DNA from: Augochlora pura
Taxonomy: Eukaryota > Arthropoda > Insecta > Hymenoptera > Halictidae
Reading direction: 5' to 3'
NCBI RefSeq assembly: GCF_028453695.1
Contig: NC_135777.1
Location: 3,224,001 to 3,288,000 of the forward strand
Length of the DNA stretch: 64,000 bases
Position numbers and translations under genes: made by a program. The notes under the pieces were generated by a model. The model saw only the letters and a program-made list of their open reading frames with translations, was not told where the DNA came from and searched no databases. Shown here piece by piece: positions 35,930-46,985 of the stretch (the first letter of the stretch is position 1; the number at the start of each line of letters is the position of its first letter).

Positions 35930-38035
35930 GATACTATTTAAATGCTATATAGACTCCTGTTAAAGTTATTGCAATTATTAAAGTTATTCGGAGCACTCAT
36001 ACAAAGCGTTATTAATCAAAACATCGATGTGATGTAATACATATAATATATAATATAAACATAATATAATAATAAATCACCTGTCTGTTTCCGTAGCTCA
36101 TTGGTCCGTTTACTATTACGGACGTGTTAAGACGCAATCGTACGCCGCCGATCGGAATCAGTCGTATCAAATTAATAAATCGCCGGGCATAGTCCTTGTC
36201 ACCGATTCGACGAAATAACGTTTTCGCTGAATGTTTTGTTTAAGTCACCAAGATGTAACCGAGATGTGCAAAAGCGACGTTCTCCTCGGAACGAGGAACG
36301 GAAAACGACTAATCAGCGGGAAGCTCGACCCGCGTACTCGGATCTCGCGGCGGGGAATCACGCGAAACTATAGTCGATTGCGCTTCGCAGGTAATTCGAT
36401 GATTATCACCAATGTCGGTGACGGATTGCTTAACAGGGCGTCCTTTGTTCGCCGATTCGTTGATGTTATTCGCGCGCTAACGAGCATCGCGGTCACGACT
36501 TTTTGCGCTTCCCGGGGAATCCAATTTCGTCTGGCGCCGTAAAGTAATATCTCGAGATCGCGATCGACGTCGTCTGTTTTCTTGAAATCCGAGGCAGAGA
36601 AATTATCGAATAAACAAGTTCGAGGGAGAAATTGAATATTGGTACGCTAGTAGAAAAAGAAGGAGACCGGTCATTGCCAATGTTTGTCTATTATTTCTGA
36701 ATTTTTAATTAATGCTTTCACGGTTGTGCCGAGGGGCGTGAAAGATTTCACGGAGTTAAAGTACTTTGTTTAATTAAATGGGAATTTTTAGACAGAGTTA
36801 TATGATATCAGTGGAGTTTCTATATTTCGCCATCAAATTACTTCATTTGATCCTTTGTATTATAATAATGCTTCGACGATTTGTGACGACGGTATTATAC
36901 GTACTTAGTAGATTATGTATGAAATTACGTATGAACGTCATCCATACTTAGTAGATTATATATGAAATTTTATGCAGGAAATTTCAATTTAGAAGAAATA
37001 AATATCATTCATATTTAGTAAATTATGTATGAAAATGATTTCTTTTAAATTGAAAAGCTTGATATCGAGGTCTAAGAACGAAATTAAATGAAGACATACA
37101 AGAGAACGTTGTGCCATGGAAATGATTAAAGATGAAGAAATACTGATCGATATAACTGAGAAATAAGTCGTAGTGCACTACGCTAATAGTATTTCGGTTG
37201 ATAATAATAAAGTTTCTGTTAAAGAAACGAATCTCTATCAAATTCTTGTCGATCTTGACAAGGGACAGTGTTACTAATACATTGTTTAGTACACACGAAT
37301 GACATCTATGATATTTTGGAAGGTGAACATGCGTATAAGAGTCAGTTTCTTATTATCATTGTGCAAAAAGCGTAGTTCTCATGGCTTCGAAAATATTGTT
37401 TTACGAGTTCAATAATCTTTCTTCGTTTAAAGAAACCAGCCACTGAAAGTTGTCGATTATTGGTTGAAGTTTTGATTGTTACTAAATCAATTATCACTAC
37501 CTTTGTTTATTAATTATCACTACCTTTGTTTATCACTACCTTCGTTTTCATTTTGTCATGGAAATAAAGACTCAAATTTAAATTCTATTTTCTTGTTACC
37601 TATTTTCTTATTAAACCAGTAATAACTATTTATGTTATTTTCTTATTAAACTAGACGTAAATACACAATAATTATAAAGTTCCTTTCTCTTCCTTCTTTC
37701 TTTCTAAGAAAACATCGCGATCGAAAAAGCTGTAATCACTATAATCCTAAATAAAAATGGTAAATGGTTATAATTTCTAAAATCACTTTCAATAGAGCGA
37801 GGCTAAACAAACTCTGACGCCTTGGTACGTTGTTACACTGACAAAGGCAGTTGTTCACGATCGACCTACGACCGCGTTTGTAAATATTAGCACTTTGGCG
37901 ACGTGAACGGCCGTTAACGCGATTGTCATAGATCGTTAGGGCAATACGATGAATCAGAAAATACGTAATTATACAGCGGAGTTTAATACCGCGCCAACAA
38001 GTAGAAACGTTTACCACCATTATAAAATATCCACA
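35930..38035. other. Intergenic, mostly AT-rich, no gene
   Basis: No coding frame is supported. Three short near-repeats of TTAGTAGATTATGTATGAAA occur between 36903 and 37036, and an ATCACTACCTTTGTTTAT repeat occurs at about 37490-37545. A GC-richer stretch at 36170-36560 has an incidental 103-codon frame. Confidence 0.45.
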
Positions 38036-38670
38036 AAGGACTGTGAGAGCAACTCGAAAACTATGGCAGTAGTTCGAAAACTGGAAGTAGTTTCATTCGA
38101 GGACTATGGTTGTAACTCGAGAAAAATTAAAGAGTAATTCGAGGACTATACGAGTAATTCGAGGACAATTACAGAGTAATTCAAGAACTACCAGAGTAGT
38201 TCGAAGAGTGGGAAAGTAATTAAAGGACAATGAGAGTAATTCGAAGACTATAGGAGTAATTCAAGGACTATGAGAATAATTCGAGGACTATGAGAATAAT
38301 TCGAGGACTATGAGAGTAATTCGATGACAGTAATACGAAGACTATGATATGAATTCGAGGACTATGATAATAATTCGAAGACTATGATAGCAATTCGAAG
38401 ACTACGACAGTAATTTGAAGACTATGATAATAATTCGAAGACTATGATAATAATTCGAAGACTATGATAGTAATTCGAAGACTATGATAATAATTCGAAG
38501 ACTATGATAGCAATTCGAAGACTACGACAGTAATTCGAAGACTATGATAGTAATTCGAAGACTATGATAATAATTCGAAGACTATGATAATAATTCGAAG
38601 ACTATGACAGTAATTCGAAGACTACGACAGTAATTCGAGGAATAGTATAGCAATCCGAGGACTATCTCAG
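38036..38670. repeat. 20-bp minisatellite, about 30 units
   Basis: Consensus close to GTAATTCGAAGACTATGATA. Units are nearly identical at about 38336-38640 and increasingly divergent toward the left edge, where GAGGACTATGAG variants dominate. Each unit contains AATTCGA. No ORF runs through it. Confidence 0.95.
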
Positions 38671-39853
38671 AAAAGTCTCGATAAGGGCTCGTCGGAGTAG
38701 CATGTTTTTCCGGCTGGAAAAATAAGACGTCGACGACAACGGTGTCAACGTCACGTCGCCGGCAACAAAGCCACGAACGCGATCCACGAGCGATTGTTCG
38801 CGGGTCTGCGGCTTTCATGTTTATTAATGCAGCCGCGTAACCGAACGCGCTCGTGCGGTCGCGCGCTTACGCGGAAACGCGACGCGGAGAGGCGGCCTCG
38901 GTCTACGGCGACGCGTTTATTCGTACGAGGTCAAGATCATTGTCGTTCGTTCGTACGTACGCGCGGATGGGATTCTGTCACGTTCCGCTGCGAATCCTCC
39001 TCGAGCCGTGGTAACCTACACGCGTCCGACGTTAGACACATTTTTACCGAGGAAGACAATGCTTTTGTTTTCTTATAAGCGATTTCCGAATGTATTGTGT
39101 TCGGGCTCGACGCAACAAAGGTCGACCGTTTCGGAAACATTTCGACGCGAAAGCATTGTAATGGTAGTGATAGCAACTTTATTTGTTGACCGGGGGGGGG
39201 GGGGGGGCACTTGTGCTTAGTTTCGATGTTTATGGGTGGAAATTGTAAAGAATTGTCGGCGATAAGAGTTAGGATAAAATCCATTTGATTCTTATACAAT
39301 TCAGATTAAATTATCTGCGTGTATTCTCAACGATCAGCGTGTTTTCGTATTACTTTATTTTTGTTATTTGACTCGGACGAGGCATAAATAACTTTCGCTT
39401 CTTTATCATTTATTCTCATTCCTTTTCGCTTACTTATTTTCTTTGTATTTCTTTTTTATTCGATTTATTTCGAATCATTATCCATTGAATCGAAGTGGAA
39501 AGTCGTCTGTCCAGGTGACGCATGGTAGGTAGATACGAACAATAGATTGTACCTAGCTTCGTCGGGAGTTATTTATAATTTGACCTAATAATACGATAAC
39601 CCTCTTCGTCTCCTTATTTCATTATTTTCTCTTGCATGAATATTTTCAAGAAAATATCTCCAACTTCTTCTTCTTCTTCTTTTCAAAAGAAGTTTCACCT
39701 TCACTTCGCACATTGTTCTCTCTGATTGACGCCAGTGTACCGAACAATAAATGCATTGTCCGCAAATCATACGCGAAGCACGAGTCTGCCGCTTATGCTG
39801 TGCTGGCGAATACATTCGTAGAGCTTTTGTTTTACAACGACTTGCGCATCAAT
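38671..39853. other. Intergenic, CpG-rich then AT-rich, no gene
   Basis: A CpG-rich stretch (38690-39030) precedes AT-rich DNA. It contains a run of 16 G at 39192-39207 and a TTC repeat near 39666-39682. Frames of 70-120 codons overlap on both strands without family resemblance. Confidence 0.45.
39192..39207 (+). repeat. Homopolymer run of 16 G
   Basis: An uninterrupted G run. The length may be inexact because such runs are prone to sequencing error. Confidence 0.85.
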
Positions 39854-39855
39854 TA

Positions 39856-40306
39856 GCAAAGTAAGACAGCATTTGAAAGATCTTCCTCAGCTATGCGAAA
39901 CTTTTATATTCGCTGTTTGGTATAATTTCATCCTTCACGATTTTTTGGCTCGGAAGTGCAGGCAAAAATCAACGTTTCCAGCGTCTGCTGTTCTTCGCTT
40001 TTCATCGAGGTCAAAAAGCAGCCGATGCAGCTCGTACAGAAAGGGTGTCATAGGCAGGTCCTACGGCATAGAAATGGTTCGAAAAGTTCAAGAAAGGCAA
40101 CTTTGACCTCAACGACACGCCTCGCATTGGACAACCTTCGGAATAACGATCTCGATAAAAAGCGAAGCAGACATGAAAAACACTGATTTTTGGCTCCTGA
40201 ATATTCCATTTCTAAGCCTAAAAAATTATGAAAACTTAAACTGTTCGAAAAAGCAAATATTACAGTTTTGTAGAGAAAGGTCTTTGGAATAGCTTATTCA
40301 CTTTGC
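39856..40306 (+). mobile_element. Internally deleted mariner-family element
   Basis: Flanked by TA (39854-39855 and 40307-40308), with inverted ends GCAAAGTAAG and CTTTGC that are shared with the 248-bp MITE at 19171-19418. Between about 39960 and 40180 the + strand carries the N-terminal part of a mariner transposase in broken frames: LLFFAFHRGQKAADAART, then KWFEKFKKGNFDLND, then TPRIGQPSE. These are the helix-turn-helix DNA-binding region and linker. The catalytic domain is absent. Confidence 0.85.
39960..40180 (+). pseudogene. Mariner transposase remnant (N-terminal)
   Basis: Recognisable in two reading frames separated by frameshifts. It matches the family's paired-like helix-turn-helix region (AFHRGQKAADAA; FEKFKKGNFDLNDTPR). 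It ends abruptly before any DDD catalytic residue and cannot encode an active enzyme. Confidence 0.8.
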
Positions 40307-40308
40307 TA

Positions 40309-41555
40309 AACACATTCCATACGGCACTATGCTCTCCCAATACGCTTTCAGGGCCAGCACATTTTTGGGTGCTCCAGAAACTCGATGAATCATATATCTA
40401 CTCTTTTAATTCGCATATGCATTACATTTACATAATGTATTCTAAAATATTACTATATATTAATTATACATCTCTTTCTTATATATATTTTTCTATATTT
40501 TAGTAACCGATTAATTCGAAACAACATGACGACGAGATGTCTCGTGCGCAATGTATTAATGCACAGTCGTTCTATATCAAAAACTCTACAAATTCATTCG
40601 CTATCCCAATATAAAATAACATTCGAATATTTCGTTTAATCGGAGAGATTCTACCTTCGGCAATCAACACTTCGGCAGCGTCGAAGCGGGATCGTTCTCT
40701 GAAACGGGAAATCTTTGGTCGGAAATACACTATCGGATTCCCGAGGGGGCTGAAAAGCGGTCGATTAAGGAGGAACATCGAAAAATCGAATCGACGAGTT
40801 GTCAGCGAACCAGCCGCAGAGGCTCGAGAGCCGGCAAGCTCCGAGGAGAATAGTTATTGTTTTACACTGTCGCGGGAAAATTTACTTCGCCATTGTATTC
40901 GGGTAACAGGTTTCGACGCCGGACATCGGCGCATTGTGCGATCCGCGAAATCCAAAAAGGAGCGAACGCCTTTTCTCGCGGAACGCTCGCGAATTTCCTG
41001 AACGGCACTCGATTTTCCTGCTGGAAACACTCGTCTTTAGAACCGGAACCGCCTCGCCACCCTTTTCAAACGTCGCCGCGGAGTGATTAAATACGAGGAA
41101 AAAGTTTTCCTTTCGGATGGGGCTTCGGATTCTTTTCTGTTAGCATGTAGCGAAAAGTTGCAGTCCGGCCAGAAAACGCAACCCGAAGGTTGCTCGAAAG
41201 TTGCATGAAATATATGCAACGAAACTGGATTGCTTTGGACGAGTAGAAAGCGATAAATGATTTGACAATTGCCACGCAACGGGAACCGACGCGTAGTAGC
41301 GAATTTTGATGGAATCGTGGCCAAAGTGTAGAAACGTCTTTGATTGGACGATACGTGGCCTAGTAATTTCTGATCAATTTAGAAAACTCATTTTCATCTT
41401 AATATAACCCAACGAATATTAAAGTATATCAATTTATTGTTTTATTATTCTTCATCACACTTATAAACCATGTCGACAAAACACATTAGCTGAGATAATT
41501 TATTTACTTTATATATAATTCTCGGTGGCGTGGTAATTTCGATTACATATGATGA
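40309..41555. other. Intergenic, no gene recognised
   Basis: AT-rich to 40560, then a GC-richer stretch to 41340, then AT-rich again. There are no convincing coding frames or repeats. Confidence 0.45.
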
Positions 41556-41800
41556 TTAAACCCTTGCACTACGATTCCTTCCACTCTGCGTTGATTAGCA
41601 CACGTTAATATTTTCCTTAATAGCACTAGACAATTCTTGTGCTTTCACTGTCTTTATGTAAGTTTGTTTCTCGATTTTGATAACAAAATTATTAAATTTA
41701 ATTTCGATTTCGAAGAAATTAATAATATTCATCTCTAGTAGATCTTGAATGAAATTTGTATCCCGAGTCTGACTCGTTATTACGTTAGCAGAGTGTTTCT
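41556..41800 (+). mobile_element. Truncated MITE, same family as 60677-61146
   Basis: Begins TTAAACCCTTGCACTACGAT and continues CTTCCACTCTGCGTTGATTAGCA. It ends within GAGTCTGACTCGTTATTA. The copy at 60677 shows the same order of motifs (CCTTTCACGCTGTGTCGATTAG ... AGTCTGACTCGTTATTA). The 3' TTAA end is not preserved here. Confidence 0.6.
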
Positions 41801-42335
41801 CCCTAACGCGATTTTTGTACCTGTTATGCTGCGTGACCCCCGGGAGGTGCCGTCGAATCTGCACGCCTATAGCAGCCGCAGAGTGAACCAAGGTTTGAAT
41901 CCGCGCGCCTGTAATCGACGTATTCTTTTTCACGGATAACGTTGAACATACAATCCACTACTTCTTCCCCAATGCTATGCAGCGACGTTGAGTTTCCCCC
42001 CTCCGAAGCGCACGAGCACCATTGCCGGGAGCGTGGGGAAACAAGGAAACGAATACCATAGCCGTTGTCGAACAGCATTGAAAGTTTGTATTTTGTTTGT
42101 TATAGACGTTCTAGGACATACACTCCCGAAGAAAAAGATAGCACGTTCGTGAAAAAAGACTACCTTCTACTAATATATAAACATAATTTTTATTGACTTT
42201 TCTTCAACGAATTCTCCTCGTAAAAATAAAAATACCCAAATGAATACAGACAAAATGATACCACATCTGAAAAATATTCCATATTATATAGATTTAGAAT
42301 AGACAAATATGAAAATGATATAACTGTACCAGTGT
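41801..42335. other. Intergenic, no gene recognised
   Basis: Contains a partial direct repeat (AATCTGCACGCCTATAGCAG and AATCCGCGCGCCTGTAATCG, at about 41848 and 41897) and AT-rich DNA. A B-box-like GGTTTGAATCC near 41893 lacks a tRNA fold. Confidence 0.4.
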
Positions 42336-42563
42336 TTAAAAATATGTGGAACCTCCGTGGTTCTCAATTACTTTTATCATTCTTTTTAGTAAGAATTTAT
42401 ACAGTACTTTAATCGAAGATTGTGATAAATTTTTCCGTTCCTCTTTAATACTGATTTTTAAATCGTTCAAATTTTCAAATTGTCTACCTTCTGTGTAGAC
42501 AACTCTTGATAATAATCCCCAACAATTCTCAATAATATTTAAATTTAGGGAGCACGCCGGCCA
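42336..42563 (-). pseudogene. Tc1-like transposase, C-terminal fragment
   Basis: An intact 75-codon minus-strand frame ending in TAA. It reads WPACSLNLNIIENCWGLL, then IKEERKNLSQSSIKVLYK, then MIKVIENHGGSTYF. WPA-S-LN-IEN-WG is the signature around the last catalytic Glu of the DD34E transposase. Sequence upstream (above 42563) is degenerate and holds no recognisable first two Asp motifs, so this is a truncated relic. Confidence 0.85.
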
Positions 42564-45179
42564 CGAACAACACGAACAACCCCTCTTTTTTAAACATATA
42601 GAAATATGTTAATTTTCTGATAAAAAACCGAGCTGATCTAAATAATAATGACATGGATCGGTGGATAATTTTAGAGATAAGTAATTAAAATATTCATAAG
42701 TTTGTGTATCAATTACTACATACTTAATTTGTGATTAAACCACGATTAAAATTATTGAACGCTTTGAAGCAATCATTACTCTGCAACAGTCTTGTACTAT
42801 GAAAGATTCTAAGGAAACAATTATGAAGATATTTTGTAACGTAAGAGATTCGAATAAAATGTCTATAGTTCGATTATAATTCCAATTCTATTAATCAAAT
42901 CGCTTTGAATTTGCGTGAATTTTAATGGTTGATATTTCACGAGAACTTTATATTATATATTAGTTGGAACAGAGAAGCCTTAATAATGAGACACAATAAC
43001 GAATAAACATATTTAAGAGATTATTTGCATTTTTGCCACGATTTCGTCGAAATTCCCCTCTGCGCGACGCAATAGAGGAGCGAATTCATCCGATCGATCG
43101 CGATCCGACGAATAATTGGTTCCAGGTCCGAGGAACTTCGGTGTCCCGAAGTTAAATGAAAAATCGCGGCCGCCTCGTCGGGAATAAGTTTCGGCGACGG
43201 ACAATAGGCATACATATGTGCTCGATACTCGGCCGCGGGGTGACTCCTGGTCGGGCTTCAGGGTCGACCCAGTTTTCTATTTTAATCGCGGCCCTTCTCA
43301 AGCCACGGTTTCCCTCGAGTCCCTCTTTATTATCTCTTCGCCATTAATTAAAAGTCCGACGGATACGAAAAATTCCTCGATCGTCCGTCCGTCCCCGCGA
43401 ACCAGCGAGCGCTGTCGTTATTAAGCGGACTACCATTAACTTGCCTCGAACGGTAAGCCGAAGCGATTCGTTTCGAGCGTTAATGAGCGGGGAACCGACG
43501 AAATCGTAACGAGGGCGTGTCCGGTTATTTCGAGACGGGGACAAGGAGCATCAACCTGATCCATCTCGCAACTATGATGCATGCGAATCGCTGACACAGC
43601 TTCTTCGGGCTCGTCTTTAAGCCAACGGAAAAGCCGATCGGCGCGAGTCCGACAACGTTCGGATAAATATGCATTTTGTAAATTAGATGCGAACGAACAA
43701 CATTTGTTAACGCGAACAAAATTTGCTAACGCGATTTCTGTGTTACTTTTATTCAGATTTTAAACTTTTCATGGATTCTGTCACGTATGTTTACGTTTCG
43801 TTTTCTTAAAGTTGTGACTATTCTAAATGCAGATAAAATATACATAGATCAGTTTAAAAAACTATTCACTATTCAATGCCACAACAGTACCAAAACGTCC
43901 TCGTCAAATAAAATAAAATGAATGAACAATGAAGAAGCAAAAATTGAGTAGAATTTTTCCCTACTATAAAAATTCATTCTTGAAGAGGTTAAAGATATAT
44001 TTATGGTTTATTTATTCAATATACATATGTATATGCTACTTCCGGCAAGTATTAGAATGACGCTCGTTCAAAATCAGAATAAATCGTTACTTTCATAAAT
44101 CAATATAAAATAGCTGCTTTTAGTACGTTATTAAATCTAGTGTAAATAATGAAAAGCGTAATTTTCATTGTAACTGTGACAAATAATTGCAGTTGATAAT
44201 TCGTCATCTCGTCTAATAGTTTTTATTTACATATTATTAGTGCCTTAAACCTTACGAGGCTTATATGGCTGACTATAATTTTGCGTGTTATACTCTGTAG
44301 TATAATACATCATAATCATATAGTATATCAGTAATATATCATATGAAAACATAACTTAAAATTAATAACTAAATTCTTATATTTTTTGATTTATTTATAT
44401 ATATATTTTTATATATTATATAATTTATTATAATATATTATATATTAGAAAGTTTAGAAAAACTTTATAATATTTCTGATTTCGTTTAGTCGTCCCGTGG
44501 TCAATACACGCGCCGCCACCGACTGTTTATTTCCGAGTAGATCGACGCTATTGATTTATCGACCGAAAGTTGCCGCGATAAAGCGCTCGCATCGCGTAAC
44601 TTATTTTCAAAGAAGCGCGGACTTGCGCCGAACGACCTCTGACCCCAGTCCGAAGTTATAATTACGATTGAGCCGCGATCGGAGCTCCGCCGTGTCCGAC
44701 AGAAACAAAGAATCGAAGCCGCGGGTCTTCCCCCTCGCTTTTCCACGCCGGGCTTTGTCATCGGTTTTCAAGGCCGATGAGCTGGCACAGACCCTGGTGC
44801 AACGTCTCCGCGCTCTGTCCCGATGCAGTCGCGAATTTGCAACGGCGGGACGACACCTGGCGAATTTTTGGGAATGATCCAGATTCGGCGGATATGTCGC
44901 AGACGGATCGATGTCGATCGGTCGACAGTCGTTTATAATATAGAACGGACGTTGCGGATGTTGTCGAATTAGGGCGATAAATGCATCGCCTCTGTCGGGA
45001 GAAACACTCGATACTGTGTAGCTATACCCTTTATTTCCGATTTGGCAATCGATTTTACGAGAGCGTTTACAATGATTCAATTGCAAATACATTGTTGGCG
45101 AACTCAGGCATGCCAGAAGTAAGTCAGTTTCTTGGCTGATGAGCGATTAAGCATTTGTAATGCAAAAGGATTGGCGATA
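42564..45179. other. Intergenic, alternating AT-rich and CpG-rich, no gene
   Basis: AT-rich at 42564-43010, CpG-rich at 43020-43770, very AT-rich at 43780-44470 (including a TA-rich run at 44395-44450), and CpG-rich again at 44490-45090. Frames in the CpG-rich parts (for example 44607-45092 minus, 161 codons) overlap on both strands and match no family. Confidence 0.45.
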
Positions 45180-45396
45180 TTAACTCCTTGCACGCGAATG
45201 GCACCATCAAAAATCGTTACATCATGTTACAAAATTACCTTTACACTGTTATGTTTGGTTCTTATTTAAGAGACTGTTGGAAGAGTGTACGATTTACATT
45301 TTATGTGCATAAACTGCAATGTGTCGTATAATATAAAATAATGTAGAAAAGCTATATTGTATTTAAAGTTAAAATAGCTTCGAGAGGAAAGGGTTG
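45180..45396. mobile_element. Probable piggyBac-like MITE
   Basis: Starts at TTAA (45180-45183) with CTCCTTGCACGCGAATGG. A matching inverted end CGAGAGGAAAGGG lies before TTGA at 45394. An alternative right end is CAGCGAAAGGG before TTAA at 45912-45915. The boundaries are therefore uncertain. Confidence 0.45.
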
Positions 45397-46900
45397 AAAG
45401 AATTTAAGGACGTCTATGTATTATTACCAGCTGAGTAAAACGATTAAATGAGGAAATAAATTTTGATTTGACCCATCTTCGTTGCAATCGACGAAGATAA
45501 GTTCTATTTTGCACAAAGATTCGCGATTTAGTGATATACGTGTTAGGAATGTGTGAAATTGACCAGAGAACAGCGACATTGGCAAATAAATCAGTCGTGG
45601 ATGGATTATTGTACGCGTATAGATGTAACATACATACATATACGTCCTTACAAGCCTACCAACATGTACGAAAAACGTAAATATACACCTTCTACATTTT
45701 ATAATTTACAATACCATCGCTGTTGCATCGGCTTATCATTGCATCGATCATTGTCTCTATCAAGGAAAACCTGTTACTCATTATCGCTATTGAATTTCTT
45801 TCTTTACGCTTATATATTTCGAACGATCTGCGTCAGCAAGTCGCAGCCACTGATTCGTCTATTTTGCCTCGTCCGTATTGATCTATCCAAGAATACACCG
45901 CAGCGAAAGGGTTAAAAAGAAACAATGTCCGAGTGGCCCCGATTCCTTGGCACAAATCGTGCAACGATAATTTCGTGGAATTTTTGGAGGCGCGCAACGC
46001 GTCGAAGCGGTATCCGACGTCGAGTCGGACGGATTATGGGAACCGACAAGGCTTCCCGACAATGCTCGATCGTGTCACGAGATTAGATTCTGCGCGTGTA
46101 CCGAGAGATAAGAATCGATGACAGAGGGGGGGCGTCTCGCGGCGAGAGAAGTTCGGGAAAAAGACCTGGTCGGGGACCGCGCCGTTCCCGGGGGTTTCAT
46201 TTAACGTCCGTGGCCCCGCGAGCCCGCTCCACGAAACAGTTAATAACTTTCACCTTCGGGATGACGATTCACGCGTAAGATATTGCCGCGTCGCATGTAA
46301 GCAGTCGCTTAATTACGAAGATTAATGGGTGCGACGAGGAGACATGCGGGTAATCCATAATGACGACGCGATGGGATCGACGTCGATGGAACGGGCTCAC
46401 GGAGCCGCGACGAACCACGACGGACCTCTCGACGTCTAACAGGGATCTAGGGGAGAGCGAAAGGGGAGTCCGAGAATGGAACTTGATATTTCATTTATCC
46501 TTTCCATCGATTTATCGCCGGCGCGGATATCTCCAAGCGCGGCGTTCGACGATTGGCGCGATCGCGCTGGAAAAATAACGTTGCACGTTAATTCCGCGGG
46601 ACGAGTTGTTTGTTAGCGGTAAACGGTGTCCCGAAATTCACGCGAGATTCGAATTTTGCGCAGTAAAATGTTGCCAACGAAGACAAAAGACGGCGTGGCA
46701 GTTGACAGTTTCGGGTTATTAGAAATGCAGTGGTGAACGTAAAACGACGCGTGGTCATTGTTGAGCTACATATGTTTGAAGAGTAATGAGAGTTTGGCAG
46801 CGAAGTTCGTAATTTTTGTACGAAATATGGCAGGAATAGCGATTTCACGTCGTCAATTGTAAAGAGATTAATTTAAAAATTTAGAGAGACTGGATCAATT
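45397..46900. other. Intergenic, no gene recognised
   Basis: Contains AT-rich DNA to 45900 and CpG-rich DNA from 45930 to 46640. Frames are short and match nothing known. Confidence 0.4.
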
Positions 46901-46907
46901 AACAGTC

Positions 46908-46985
46908 TTAACAATTTACGAACTGGTCATTCGGCCGTAAACATTTCTGTTATTATAGGCTGATTCAATGTATCAACATTTTTAT
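46908..46985. repeat. Dispersed repeat fragment, copy 2
   Basis: Starts at TTAAC and matches 32222-32300, including GGTCATTC and TTTCTGTTATTATAGG. The function is unknown; it is probably the end of a MITE. Confidence 0.6.

Noticed and set aside
38671..39030. CpG-rich island as a promoter of an unseen gene
   Set aside because: Similar CpG-rich blocks recur throughout 34-60 kb without genes, so composition alone is not evidence.
41885..41910. B-box-like GGTTTGAATCC
   Set aside because: No cloverleaf can be built around it; it is part of a short local repeat.
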